Assembly: GCA_027214255.1 (NCBI GenBank)
Contig: JAPWHL010000002.1
Location: 330,356 to 394,355, forward strand
DNA length: 64,000 nucleotides
Direction of reading: 5' to 3'
Origin: Roseovarius aestuarii
GTDB lineage: Bacteria > Pseudomonadota > Alphaproteobacteria > Rhodobacterales > Rhodobacteraceae
The translations under genes and the position numbers were made by a program. The notes under the pieces were generated by a model. It did not search any database and was not told the DNA's origin. It worked only from the letters and a program-made list of their open reading frames with translations. Shown here in pieces: positions 32,164 through 41,829 of this stretch (position 1 is the first letter of the stretch; each line of letters starts with the position of its first letter).

Positions 32164-33095
32164 TGGATGTCACACATACAGCCTGCCTTGGTGCAGGTGT
32201 CATCGGGGCCAGCTGGGCCGCTTTATTTCTGGCCGCAGGGCGCAGTGTTGCGGTTTACGATCCGGCGGCTGACGCGGAATCCGCAACGCGCGACTATGTA
32301 CAAAACGCATGGCCCACGCTGACCGAACTGGGGCTGACCGAACATGGCACGCCTGACGCGATCACCTTTCACAGCGATCCGGTAAAGGCCGTTAAGGGGG
32401 CCGGATTCATTCAAGAAAGCGTGCCAGAGCGCTTGATGATCAAACACGCGCTTTTTGCACAGATTGAACCGGCGCTGACGCCGGGCGCCATCGTGGCCAG
32501 CAGCGCCTCGGGCCTGACATTGGGCCAGATGCAAGGGGGCTGGAACAATCCAGCGCCTTTCGTTCTGGGCCATCCGTTCAACCCGCCGCATCTGGTCCCG
32601 CTGGTTGAAGTGATGGGAAATGAACGCACCGGCCCCGGCGTCGCCGACCGCGCAGCGCAGTTTTATGATGCGATCGGCAAAGTTACGATCCGCGTCAACC
32701 GCGAGGTGCCCGGCCATGTCGCCAACCGCCTACAGGCCGCCGTTTGGCGCGAGGCAATCCATCTAACACAATCAGGCGTCGCCAGCATCGGTGACGTGGA
32801 CAAGGCAATGTGGGCCGGTCCTGGCCTACGATGGGCAGCGATGGGGCCGACGGCCTTGTTCAGTCTGGGCGCTGGCGCGGGTGGCATGCAGGCGTTTTGC
32901 GATCATTTCAAGGATACGTTTAACGGCTGGTGGGACGATCTGGGCCAGCCGGTGCTGGATGACGACACCATTGCGATGATTGTTCAAGGCGCCGCAGATG
33001 CCGCGATGGGCGAGGATCAGGCCGATATGGCTGCGCGCAGGGACGCGATGATCACCGCAATGACCAAAGCCCTGCGTCCCTACCGCAAAGCTTAG
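32163..33095 (+). CDS. L-carnitine dehydrogenase-like 3-hydroxyacyl-CoA dehydrogenase family enzyme
   Basis: 310 residues: GAGVIGASWAALFLAAGRSV (NAD binding), QESVPERLMIKHALFAQIEP, ASSASGLTLGQMQ, and the catalytic region LGHPFNPPHLVPLVEVMG. GHPFNPP plus the length fits L-carnitine/hydroxy-acid dehydrogenases that act on free substrates rather than CoA esters. Last gene of the operon; with the CntA-like oxygenase it points to carnitine or a related quaternary amine, by inference. Confidence 0.82.
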   Translation: MDVTHTACLGAGVIGASWAALFLAAGRSVAVYDPAADAESATRDYVQNAWPTLTELGLTEHGTPDAITFHSDPVKAVKGAGFIQESVPERLMIKHALFAQIEPALTPGAIVASSASGLTLGQMQGGWNNPAPFVLGHPFNPPHLVPLVEVMGNERTGPGVADRAAQFYDAIGKVTIRVNREVPGHVANRLQAAVWREAIHLTQSGVASIGDVDKAMWAGPGLRWAAMGPTALFSLGAGAGGMQAFCDHFKDTFNGWWDDLGQPVLDDDTIAMIVQGAADAAMGEDQADMAARRDAMITAMTKALRPYRKA

Positions 33096-33102
33096 CAGTC
33101 TC

Positions 33103-33142
33103 AAAAAAGGGCGCAGCGTTTATGGCAATGCTGCGCCCTTTG
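33103..33142. terminator. Bidirectional terminator between convergent operons
   Basis: AAAAAAGGGCGCAGC ... GCTGCGCCCTTT, a 12-bp stem with A/T runs on both sides, lying between the converging stops at 33095 and 33150. Confidence 0.88.
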
Positions 33143-33149
33143 CCGCCGA

Positions 33150-33977
33150 TTATTCCGCCGCTTTGGCCGTGTCTGTCATCTGGGCGTTAAAGGTGAACAG
33201 CTGCTCGCCAGCCACCTGATAGCCGTTGATCAGCTCGGCCGCACGTGCGCTGGTCAGCCACTCTTCTAATTGCATCGCCAGATCATTGCGGATGTGATCG
33301 CCTTTGTCAGGATTGACCGGCAGGAATGCGTATTGGTTGAACAACACCGGGTCGCCCGCAAACAAAAGCCCAAGATCGCCCTTGTTGCCAAAGTTCAGCC
33401 AGCTGGCGCGATCTGACAGGATATAGGCATTCATGCCCGACGCCGTGTTCAGCGCCGCGCCCATCCCCGCACCGACCGCACGATACCAGTCACCAGCGTT
33501 GGCCACATCAATACCCGCAGCGGCCCAAAGGCTCAGTTCTTTCTTGTGTGTCCCGCTGTCATCTCCACGGCTGACAAATGGTGCTTGGGCTCCTGCGATC
33601 CCCTGCAAGGCGGCAGCGGCAGTTTCTGAATCTGCCGTCCCGGCCGGGTCGTCACTGGGACCGATCACAACAAAATCATTATACATGATCTCGCGGCGGT
33701 GCGTGGCATGCCCCTCGGCCACGCTTTTTTCTTCAGCGGCGCGGGCATGGACCAAAATGGCATCCACGTCGCCTGCTGCCCCCAGCTTTAGCGCCTGTCC
33801 GGTGCCAACCACCAGCAGTTGCACATCAATGCCCGTGTCGGCCTTGATTTCAGGAAGCAGCACGTCAGCCAGCCCCGAGTTATGAAAGCTGGTGGTGACA
33901 GCCATTTTCATATCTTCGGCCAAAACGGGCGTTGCGGTGGCCAAAGCGACGGCCAGAACGGTAGACATGATACGCAT
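33150..33977 (-). CDS. tupA: Tungstate/molybdate ABC transporter substrate-binding protein (TupA-like)
   Basis: 275 residues. Signal peptide MRIMSTVLAVALATATPVLA. TTSFHNSGLADVLLPEIKAD and VVGTGQALKLGAAGDVDAIL are TupA signatures: the TTS and GTGQAL residues contact the oxyanion. Further support: SRGDDSGTHKKELSLW. It delivers tungstate (possibly molybdate) to the TupBC importer. Downstream member of a three-gene minus-strand operon. Confidence 0.9.
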   Translation of the reverse strand: MRIMSTVLAVALATATPVLAEDMKMAVTTSFHNSGLADVLLPEIKADTGIDVQLLVVGTGQALKLGAAGDVDAILVHARAAEEKSVAEGHATHRREIMYNDFVVIGPSDDPAGTADSETAAAALQGIAGAQAPFVSRGDDSGTHKKELSLWAAAGIDVANAGDWYRAVGAGMGAALNTASGMNAYILSDRASWLNFGNKGDLGLLFAGDPVLFNQYAFLPVNPDKGDHIRNDLAMQLEEWLTSARAAELINGYQVAGEQLFTFNAQMTDTAKAAE

Positions 33978-34031
33978 GGGTCATTCTCCTTTTATCTGCG
34001 TTAAATTTAACAATGCTGGACGTTCGTCTGG

Positions 34032-34748
34032 CTATTCTACGATGTCTCCGGCCAGAAACGCCCGGGCCTCTGGCGTTCTTGGCGCGTCGAAAAAATCGGG
34101 GGCTGTTCCTGTCTCGTGGATCAATCCACCCCGCAGGAAGATAACATCGCGTGCCAACCTGCGGGCCTGACCCATGTCATGCGTTGCCATGATAACACGA
34201 GTGCCGTCGGCGACCGCCTGTTTCAACAATGTCTCGATATCACGCGTGGCACCGCCATCCAAAGACGCCGACGGCTCGTCCAGAAACAACAGGTCAGGCG
34301 TGGTGATCAGCGCACGCGCCAACGCCAATTTTTGTTTTTCGCCACGTGACAAAACCATGGCGGCACGGGTCTGCGCGGTCTCTAGCCCGATCCGAGTGCA
34401 CCAAGTCTGCGCCGCTGCACGTGCCGCACTGCGGCTGGCACCGTTCAGACGCAAAGGATAGGCCAAATTGTCCTGAACCGATCGGCGCAACATCACCGGA
34501 TTCTGAAACACAAACGCCTGCCGCCTGCGCGCCTCGTCCGCCGGAACAGCCCAGTTTAACGTTCCGTGACTCATCCGGTTGATGCCATGCAGCATTTGCA
34601 GCAGCGTGGATTTACCCGCGCCATTCGGGCCAATGACAATGGTCACGCCCTGCCCGTCCAACACCAGATCAATCGGCCCGATCAATCGCTTGCCGCGTCG
34701 ACGCACCTGTGCGCCACGCACTGTCAAAGGAAGAAGCGCCCCTACCAT
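34032..34748 (-). CDS. tupC: Tungstate ABC transporter ATP-binding protein (TupC-like)
   Basis: 238 residues, single ABC ATPase: Walker A GPNGAGKST, signature LSRGEKQKLALARAL, Walker B LLFLDEPSASLD and switch His in MATHDMG. The signature starts LSRGE instead of LSGGQ, as in other TupC/phosphate-type importers. Overlaps the permease gene by 7 bp. Confidence 0.9.
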   Translation of the reverse strand: MVGALLPLTVRGAQVRRRGKRLIGPIDLVLDGQGVTIVIGPNGAGKSTLLQMLHGINRMSHGTLNWAVPADEARRRQAFVFQNPVMLRRSVQDNLAYPLRLNGASRSAARAAAQTWCTRIGLETAQTRAAMVLSRGEKQKLALARALITTPDLLFLDEPSASLDGGATRDIETLLKQAVADGTRVIMATHDMGQARRLARDVIFLRGGLIHETGTAPDFFDAPRTPEARAFLAGDIVE

Positions 34749-35446
34749 TGCCGCCCCGTTTCTGTCCGGCTGAGCCAGTGGATTGCCAAATTGACCAGAA
34801 TGGCGAGTGCGATCAACACAAAGCCCAGCCCCAGCGCCAGTGCAAAATTGCCCTTGCCGGTTTCCAGCGCGATGGCCGTCGTCATCACGCGGGTCACATT
34901 GTCTATATTCCCACCAACGATCATAATCGCGCCGACCTCACCGATGCCCCGACCAAAACCGGCCAGCGCCGCCGTCAGCAAGGCCCGGCGCCCGTCCCAC
35001 AACAGGGCCACGATGCGCTGGCATTGGGTTGTGTTTAGAGAGATCAGCAAGTCATGGTATTCAGCCCACAACTCGCGCAGGGATTGATGTGCAACGGATG
35101 CGATAAGCGGCACGATAATGATCACCTGTGCGATGATCATCGCCGAGGGCGTGAACAACAGGCCCAGCACCCCCAAAGGTCCGCTGCGCGACAGCAAAAC
35201 GTACACGACCAGCCCAACCACCACCGGCGGTAATCCCATCAACGCATTCAGCAGTGCGATGACCGCACGCCGCCACCGAAACCGCTTGACCGACAAGAAC
35301 GCAGCCAATGGCAATGCGATGGCGCAGGCAATGACCAGCGCGCATAACGTCACCTGCAACGATCGCAACGCGATGGCCGTCAGGTCCGGATCCAAAGTAA
35401 TCAACAGGCGCGCCGCCTCGGCGAAGCCTGCCCAAAGGTCTGTCAT
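34742..35446 (-). CDS. tupB: Tungstate ABC transporter permease (TupB-like)
   Basis: 234 residues from ATG 35446, five to six membrane spans. LNALMGLPPVVVGLVVYVLL and the EAA-type cytoplasmic loop GRGIGEVGAIMIVGGNI match TupB. First gene of the operon; the order B-C-A differs from the common A-B-C order. The operon lies 3 kb from a molybdenum hydroxylase, a likely consumer of the metal. Confidence 0.88.
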   Translation of the reverse strand: MTDLWAGFAEAARLLITLDPDLTAIALRSLQVTLCALVIACAIALPLAAFLSVKRFRWRRAVIALLNALMGLPPVVVGLVVYVLLSRSGPLGVLGLLFTPSAMIIAQVIIIVPLIASVAHQSLRELWAEYHDLLISLNTTQCQRIVALLWDGRRALLTAALAGFGRGIGEVGAIMIVGGNIDNVTRVMTTAIALETGKGNFALALGLGFVLIALAILVNLAIHWLSRTETGRQW

Positions 35447-35632
35447 GCAATGCGAATCCCGCGTTGTAAACGCCACGCAGCCTAGCCAGCCAAGCGGAGT
35501 TCACAACCCGCGAAATACGCCAACTACCCGCGTGGGGGTAAAACCCTACCCGATTGGCGCGGCATCCGCGTGACCTTGTCCGACCAATTATACCAAGGGC
35601 GGCACTCGCCCCCTCCCGGCCTGAATACCCGT

Positions 35633-36292
35633 CTAGTTGGTCACCAGTGAATATTCGGTGCCCGCGCCCTTGTTCACCACTTGGATCGTGTATTGATCCG
35701 CCGTGTCCGGGCGCCATCCACAATAGGCAATATCGGTGATATCCGTGTCTGAACACACCAAGCGCCCGGCACTGTCATAGACATGGAGGTCTAGATTGGA
35801 CGAGCCTTTTCCCTCAACATAAATCTCGGCGTAGCTGCCACCGGTAAAGGCAATTCCGGGGTATTTATCGGTCTTTTGTGCCGCAATCGCCGTGCTCGAA
35901 TACACCGGCCCGTCCTGCACACCTTTAACCGTGACAAACCGCACATCCTCGACCAGTTTCTCCAGCGCGGGATTGCCTTGTGCCAGCAGCGCGGCGGTGT
36001 TCAGCATCGCCTCGGCGCTTAGCGGGCCTGTCTGGGCGGCGGTGCCGCCCTCGGGGGTGCGTGTGCCGGGCACAATCGGGGCGGTTTTGCGCATCTTTGC
36101 AGCGGCCACAATCATCAATGGGTCCTGATCCGCCAAGCCCGCTCGATACATCAAGCGCGAGACCTCCAACCGTTTCAGTAGCGTGATCGGCGCGCCCGTA
36201 TCGCCCGCCAGCGCGCCGACCGGCAAAGCCGCCATTAAAACGGCACAAAACATCTGAGGCAGGACGCCAATAGGCGGGAAGAACCGGGACAT
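35633..36292 (-). CDS. Secreted protein with pre-peptidase C-terminal-like domain
   Basis: 219 residues from ATG 36292 (AGGAG upstream). Signal peptide FCAVLMAALPVGALA. The C-terminal about 90 residues (YAEIYVEGKGSSNLDLHVYD, TDIAYCGWRPDTADQYTIQV) form a jelly-roll-like PPC domain as found in secreted hydrolases, but no catalytic domain is present. The middle is helical (MLNTAALLAQGNPALEKLVE). It diverges from the patatin-like gene. Confidence 0.7.
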   Translation of the reverse strand: MSRFFPPIGVLPQMFCAVLMAALPVGALAGDTGAPITLLKRLEVSRLMYRAGLADQDPLMIVAAAKMRKTAPIVPGTRTPEGGTAAQTGPLSAEAMLNTAALLAQGNPALEKLVEDVRFVTVKGVQDGPVYSSTAIAAQKTDKYPGIAFTGGSYAEIYVEGKGSSNLDLHVYDSAGRLVCSDTDITDIAYCGWRPDTADQYTIQVVNKGAGTEYSLVTN

Positions 36293-36563
36293 GATTAACG
36301 CTCCTATTTTAGTTGCGGCCCCTCCATTGCAGCGGCGCATGCAACACGTGGCCTGAAACCGGCCTATGTCCTGGCAGTATTTCATAACACCTGTGAGCGT
36401 GCCAATGGTTTCAGCCCCGTCTGCACGATTGTGACCACGGCAAGGAAAACCACCAAAGAACATCACCTGATCAGTCCGCCCCTTGCGAAACCTCTTTGCG
36501 ACGGGGTGGACGTCCGTTAGCGTGGCTTCACAGGAAACGAGCCTTGGGGGAGGCACCGCACCG

Positions 36564-38039
36564 ATGATATCTATGCCTGTCAGCATCCTGCGCGCCTGCG
36601 CTGCCCCAATCTTGGGGGCGCTTCTTAGTTTGGCGGGATGCTCTGCCGTGAATGATCCAATCAATCAGACGCTCAGTGAAACGGACACACAGCTGGATAC
36701 GGGGCTGGATGCGCGCGTTTCCAATGGTGCCGATGATGGCATTTACATCGGTCTGGCATTTTCGGGCGGCGGCATGCGCGCGTCAGCCTTTGGTCATGGC
36801 ATGCTGGAAGAATTGCGCGCCACTGCGCAACAGGCCAACGGGCGCAACGGCCTGTTGGAGCATGTCGAACTGGTTTCGGGTGTGTCCGGCGGGTCCGTCA
36901 CGGCCGCCTTTTACGGGTTATACGGACCAAACGGGCTGAACCGTTACCGCGAGCAATACCTGATCCAGAATGCCGAAAAATACATGGCCAACTCGCCGTT
37001 GAACCCCTTGACGATTGTGCGGGGCCTGTCCGGTGGGGCCAACAGCCGCAACACATTCGCGCGGTTTCTGGATGAAAGCATTTTCAAGAACGCCACCTTT
37101 GCCGATATGGCCGCGCGCGGTCATGCGGTGACGTGGATCAATGCCGCGGACATCGCCAATAACACGCCTTTCCTGTTCTCGCCCGAGACTTTTGATGCGC
37201 TGTGCAGCGATCTGGGTGCACTACCGGTGTCTGAGGCAGTTGCCGCCTCGGCGGCGTTCCCGCTGGTGTTCAGCCCCATTGTATTGGAGGCACACACAAA
37301 TGCGTGCAACTATTCCGAACCCGACTGGCTGACCGCTGCGCGCCACAACCCCGAGGCCAGCTCGGCGATGCGGGCCTACGGCAAAACGCTGGAATCGTAC
37401 CGTGACCCGAAAAAGGTCAAGTTCGTCAAACTTCTGGATGGTGGCATCACAGATAATTTCGGCACCACGGGTTTGACCATGGCACGGGCCAAATCGAAAA
37501 CGCCGCACGGCCCACTATCTCCGCAAGAGGCCGTCAAGCTGCGCCGCATGCTGTTTCTAGTCGCCAACGCAGGGGTACAGTCTGATTATGGCTGGACCCA
37601 AAAGAAAAAAGGACCGGGCGGCGGGCAACTGATCATGTCCATCGCGAAATCCTCGATGGGGTCGGCAACACGGGTGGGCTATGACGTTATGCGCCTGACG
37701 CTAGATGACTGGGTGACTGACTTGATCGAATACCGCTGTGGCTTGTCCCTGTCGCAGGTCCGCGCCTTGCGCGGATCAACCGCTGGTTGGGATTGCCAGG
37801 ACGTCAAGCTGTTCGTCGGCCAAGTTTCATTTGAAGGGGTCGATGCCGACCAACGTGACGCGCTGAACGCGATCCCCACCCGCCTGCGCCTGAAAACAGA
37901 AGAGGTCGATGCCGTGATCCAAGCCGGGCGCGATGCCACGCGCTCAAATCCAGAATTAAACGGATTCCTGCGCAGCATCGACGGTTTTGCCGACCCGCTC
38001 GGGCGTATTGCAGGCGCACGGCGGATCACACCGCAGTAA
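36564..38039 (+). CDS. Patatin-like phospholipase lipoprotein
   Basis: 491 residues from ATG 36564. Lipoprotein signal with lipobox LAGC. Catalytic features: oxyanion hole SGGGMR, nucleophile elbow GVSGGS (about residue 110) and DGG in LLDGGITDN (about 292), giving the Ser-Asp dyad of patatins. It should be an envelope-anchored acyl hydrolase. The family is often linked to membrane lipid turnover or virulence; the substrate here is unknown. Confidence 0.87.
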   Translation: MISMPVSILRACAAPILGALLSLAGCSAVNDPINQTLSETDTQLDTGLDARVSNGADDGIYIGLAFSGGGMRASAFGHGMLEELRATAQQANGRNGLLEHVELVSGVSGGSVTAAFYGLYGPNGLNRYREQYLIQNAEKYMANSPLNPLTIVRGLSGGANSRNTFARFLDESIFKNATFADMAARGHAVTWINAADIANNTPFLFSPETFDALCSDLGALPVSEAVAASAAFPLVFSPIVLEAHTNACNYSEPDWLTAARHNPEASSAMRAYGKTLESYRDPKKVKFVKLLDGGITDNFGTTGLTMARAKSKTPHGPLSPQEAVKLRRMLFLVANAGVQSDYGWTQKKKGPGGGQLIMSIAKSSMGSATRVGYDVMRLTLDDWVTDLIEYRCGLSLSQVRALRGSTAGWDCQDVKLFVGQVSFEGVDADQRDALNAIPTRLRLKTEEVDAVIQAGRDATRSNPELNGFLRSIDGFADPLGRIAGARRITPQ

Positions 38040-38244
38040 ACTCACTGCACGCATGAACACGCAAGGTGACGGCAGAAAGCACCCAAAGCGTCTGGGCTTA
38101 AACAAAAAAGACAGCAGTTTTCCGCACGCAATGGATTGCGGGCGGGCCGTCTTTCCGCTTTACTCTGCGCCGACAGCGACAGGCGCGCCCCCAGCAAGCA
38201 CCGAACGCCCATCAGGGGCACGCCGCCAGGGAATGGAGCAAGTT

Positions 38245-39108
38245 ATGCAATATATGAAACCGCAGTCCGCTGCGGAAGCCGCCGAATTACTGGCTGCAAA
38301 CGAAGGGGTTGCGCGCGTTTTGGCTGGCGGCACTGACCTGTTGGTTCAACTCAAAGCCGGCATGATCGAACCCGACATGATCGTCGACATCAAGCACCTT
38401 GACGGCATGGGTGACATCACCGCCGAAGATGGCGGTTTGCGCATCGGCGCAGCGGTTCCTGGCCAAAAACTGGGCGAACATGCCGATGCGGTCGCCATGT
38501 GGCCCGGTGTTGTCGAAGCGTGCGAGCTGATCGGTTCAACTCAGGTCCAAGGACGCTGCACGATGGTGGGCAACCTCTGTAATGGCTCGCCCGCCGCCGA
38601 CAGCGTGCCCGCAATGGTCGCCGCAGGCGCCGTTGCACGTATCACCGGCCCCGATGGCACCCGCGACTGCCCGGTCGAAGACATTCCCGTCAGCCCCGGC
38701 AAAATTTCGTTGAAAAAAGGTGAATTCATCACATCGATCTTTTTGCCTGCCCGCCCCAAGGGCGCGTCGGATGCCTATCTGCGGTTTATTCCGCGCACGG
38801 AGATGGACATCGCCGTTGCATCCGCAGGTGTGAATATAGAATTGGCCGCCGATGGCACGATTGCCGCCGCGCGCGTGGCATTGGGCGCGGTTGGCCCCAA
38901 AGTAGCATTGGTGCCCGACGCAGCGGCGGCCATCATCGGAACCAAATTGGAAGACCCGGCGATTGACGCGCTGGTCAAGGCCTGCGAGGCGGCCTGTAAT
39001 CCGATTGACGACAAGCGCGGCACGGTCGAGTTCCGCACAACCGTGGCCGGAGTTCTGGCCAAACGCGCGGCAAAGATCGCGATGCAGCGCGCAGGAGACA
39101 ACGCATGA
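38245..39108 (+). CDS. Molybdenum hydroxylase, FAD-binding (medium) subunit
   Basis: 287 residues from ATG 38245, chosen for GGAG upstream. FAD motifs VLAGGTDLLVQLKAG and TMVGNLCNGSPAADSVPAMV are diagnostic of CoxM/XdhB-type subunits. First gene of a three-subunit operon, overlapping the next by 4 bp. The 205 bp between 38040 and 38244 hold no gene that I can support. Confidence 0.92.
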   Translation: MQYMKPQSAAEAAELLAANEGVARVLAGGTDLLVQLKAGMIEPDMIVDIKHLDGMGDITAEDGGLRIGAAVPGQKLGEHADAVAMWPGVVEACELIGSTQVQGRCTMVGNLCNGSPAADSVPAMVAAGAVARITGPDGTRDCPVEDIPVSPGKISLKKGEFITSIFLPARPKGASDAYLRFIPRTEMDIAVASAGVNIELAADGTIAAARVALGAVGPKVALVPDAAAAIIGTKLEDPAIDALVKACEAACNPIDDKRGTVEFRTTVAGVLAKRAAKIAMQRAGDNA

Positions 39109-39581
39109 AAAATATCCACGTATCCACCACCGTGAACGGCGACGAGGTTGAATTTGTCTGCCCACCTCAGGAAACCTTGTTGGACGCGCTGCGCGACCGT
39201 GTCGGTCTGAGCGGTGCCAAAGAGGGCTGCGGCACCGGCGATTGCGGGGCTTGCTCGGTTGAATTGAACGGCCGTCTGGTGTGTTCCTGTCTGGTGCTGG
39301 GCGCCGAGGCACAAGACGCCGAGATCAAGACAATTGAGGGCATGGCCACAGGGGACAAACTGCACCCGCTACAACAGAGCTTTATCGACAATGCCGCCCT
39401 ACAATGCGGCATCTGCACACCCGGCATTCTGGTCGCGGCCAAAAACCTGTTGGAACGTAACCCCGACCCGACCGACAGCGAAATCCGCTATTGGCTGGCC
39501 GGGAACCTGTGCCGTTGCACAGGCTATGACAAAATCATCAAGGCTGTTCAGATCGCAGCCGCAGAAATGAGAGGCGCATGA
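39105..39581 (+). CDS. Molybdenum hydroxylase, [2Fe-2S] (small) subunit
   Basis: 158 residues. Plant-type cluster KEGCGTGDCGACSVEL with a fourth Cys in RLVCSC; second helical cluster LQCGICTPG and LCRCTGYDKI. All eight cluster cysteines are present. It shuttles electrons from Mo to FAD. Confidence 0.94.
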   Translation: MKNIHVSTTVNGDEVEFVCPPQETLLDALRDRVGLSGAKEGCGTGDCGACSVELNGRLVCSCLVLGAEAQDAEIKTIEGMATGDKLHPLQQSFIDNAALQCGICTPGILVAAKNLLERNPDPTDSEIRYWLAGNLCRCTGYDKIIKAVQIAAAEMRGA

Positions 39582-39582
39582 G

Positions 39583-41826
39583 ATGAATTCTGTGTCCAAT
39601 ACAAAAGCCGACTTCAAGGTTATCGGCACCCGCGTAGCGCGCCCCGATGGCGTGGATAAGGTCACGGGGCGTGCGCGCTTTGGTGCGGATTTCTCGGTGC
39701 CCGGTATGTTGACCGGCCTTGTCCTGCGCAGCCCGCATGCCCATGCAACGATCAACTCGATTGATGCCAGCGCTGCGCTGGCCCTGCCCGGCGTCAAGGC
39801 GGTGGTCACATCGGACGATTTTTCCGAGGTCGAAGACGAGGGGGTGCGCGACGCGCAAGATAACTGCATGGCACGTGGCAAGGCACTGTATCACGGCCAC
39901 GCCGTCGCCGCTGTCGCCGCCAAGGACATGGAAACAGCCAAGGCCGCGTTGAAACTGATCAAGGTCGACTATACGCCCCTGCCCCATGTCACCGATGTCG
40001 ATGCCGCGATGGCCCCAGACGCACCCGTCGTGCAATCGGGCCGCGTCGACGAAAGCGTTCAGCCGGGATACAGCGAAAACGTCACCAGCTATCACGAATT
40101 CGGTCACGGCGATCTGGACGCGGGCTTTGCCAAGGCCGATGTCGTGCTTGAGCGCAGCTTCAAAACCGCTGCGACCCATCAGGGCTATATCGAACCACAC
40201 GCCTGTCTGGCCAGCTATAACAATGACGGCAAGGCCGAACTGTGGTGCTGTACCCAAGGTCAGTATTTCGTCCGCGAAATGTGTGCAGCGATGATGCAGA
40301 TGGAGGCCAGCCAACTGCGCGTGACGCCCTCCGAAATCGGTGGCGGCTTTGGCGGGAAAACCACTGTATTTCTGGAACCCACCGCGCTGGCACTGAGCCG
40401 AAAGACGGGTCGCCCGGTCAAAATGGTGATGACGCGCGAAGAGGTGTTTCGCGCCACTGGCCCGACCGTATCGTCGTCGATTGACGTCAAGATCGGCATG
40501 ACCAAAGATGGCCGTATCACCGCCGCCGACGCACAGCTGCGTTATCAGGGTGGCGCATTCCCAAATGGCACGGTCAGCATGGGCTGTCAGGCGGCCTTTG
40601 CCGCTTATGATCTGGCTGCAGTGCGCACTCAAGGCTGGAACGCCATGACCAACCGCCCCAAAGAGGCCGCATATCGCGCGCCCGGCGCGCCAATGGCGAT
40701 CTATGCGGTTGAATCTGTTGTAGACGAGCTGTGTCAGCAGCTAAATCTGGATCCGTTGGATGTGCGCCTCAAGAACGCCGCCGATGCGGGCACGCTGTCG
40801 TCCTATGGGCCGACGTTTGACCAAATCGGCTTGAAGGCCACGTTGGAGGCTGCCCAAAAACACCCGCATTACACCGCCCCATTGGGCGAAAATCAGGGTC
40901 GTGGCCTGTCCTGCGGGTTCTGGTTCAACTTTGGCGGCAACACCTGCGTCTCGTTGAATATCAACGCTGACGGCACCGTTGGAATCACCGAAGGCAACCC
41001 CGATATCGGTGGATCGCGCGCGTCCATTTCAATGATGGCCGCCGAAGAACTAGGTATCCCCTATGACAAGGTGCGCACCATCGTCGCCGACACCAATTCG
41101 CTCGGACATAACGACATTACCGATGGCTCCCGCGTGACATTTGCCGTGGGTCTGGCGACGATTGAGGCCGCGCGTGACGCTATTAGCATCATGTGCAGCC
41201 GTGTCGCCAAGATTTGGGGCATCGACGAAGACGCCGTTGTCTGGGAGGACGGACACGCTAAACCTTCGGGCGCCAATGCCGGTAATTTCGACCCGATGAG
41301 TCTTGAAGACATCGCCGCTATCTCGTTTGAGACCGGCGGCCCGATTGCAGGCCATCACGAGGTTAACGCCGAAGGCGCAGGCGTCAGTTTTGGCGTGCAT
41401 CTGGCCGATGTCGAAGTTGATCCCGAAACCGGCGCGACACAGGTTCTACGCTATACTGTGTTTCAGGACGCGGGCAAGGCCGTGCATCCCGACTATGTTG
41501 AAGGTCAGATGCAAGGCGGCGCGGTGCAGGGTATCGGCTGGGCGTTGAACGAAGAATATATTTACGGCGAAGATGGCCGTTTGCAAAATGCCGGTTTCCT
41601 TGATTACCGCGTACCTGTCGCCTCGGATTTGCCGAACATCGACACGGTGATTTTGGAAATCCCCAACCCGGGCCACCCCTACGGTGTGCGCGGCGTTGGT
41701 GAAACGCCCATCGTGCCCCCCCTTGCGGCCCTGTCAAACGCGGTCAGCCGCGCCGCGGGCATCCGTATGCACGAATTGCCCATGTCACCGCCCAAGATCC
41801 TTAGGGCGCTGGCAACTAAAAACTAG
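39583..41826 (+). CDS. Molybdenum hydroxylase, molybdopterin-binding (large) subunit
   Basis: 747 residues, normal for the family. Moco segments: SEIGGGFGGKT, the active-site loop AAYRAPGAP (about 362-370), and the catalytic Glu region GVRGVGETP near the C-terminus. The loop is not the AYRCSFR of true aerobic CO dehydrogenase, so CO oxidation is unlikely. The enzyme probably hydroxylates an aromatic heterocycle, aldehyde or CoA thioester; substrate unknown. Followed 3 bp later by a MoaD-like gene. Confidence 0.93.
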   Translation: MNSVSNTKADFKVIGTRVARPDGVDKVTGRARFGADFSVPGMLTGLVLRSPHAHATINSIDASAALALPGVKAVVTSDDFSEVEDEGVRDAQDNCMARGKALYHGHAVAAVAAKDMETAKAALKLIKVDYTPLPHVTDVDAAMAPDAPVVQSGRVDESVQPGYSENVTSYHEFGHGDLDAGFAKADVVLERSFKTAATHQGYIEPHACLASYNNDGKAELWCCTQGQYFVREMCAAMMQMEASQLRVTPSEIGGGFGGKTTVFLEPTALALSRKTGRPVKMVMTREEVFRATGPTVSSSIDVKIGMTKDGRITAADAQLRYQGGAFPNGTVSMGCQAAFAAYDLAAVRTQGWNAMTNRPKEAAYRAPGAPMAIYAVESVVDELCQQLNLDPLDVRLKNAADAGTLSSYGPTFDQIGLKATLEAAQKHPHYTAPLGENQGRGLSCGFWFNFGGNTCVSLNINADGTVGITEGNPDIGGSRASISMMAAEELGIPYDKVRTIVADTNSLGHNDITDGSRVTFAVGLATIEAARDAISIMCSRVAKIWGIDEDAVVWEDGHAKPSGANAGNFDPMSLEDIAAISFETGGPIAGHHEVNAEGAGVSFGVHLADVEVDPETGATQVLRYTVFQDAGKAVHPDYVEGQMQGGAVQGIGWALNEEYIYGEDGRLQNAGFLDYRVPVASDLPNIDTVILEIPNPGHPYGVRGVGETPIVPPLAALSNAVSRAAGIRMHELPMSPPKILRALATKN

Positions 41827-41829
41827 GCC

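Noticed and set aside
39583..41826. Aerobic CO dehydrogenase (form I)
   Set aside because: The active-site loop is AYRAPGAP, without the Cys of the AYRCSFR loop needed for the Cu-S-Mo site.
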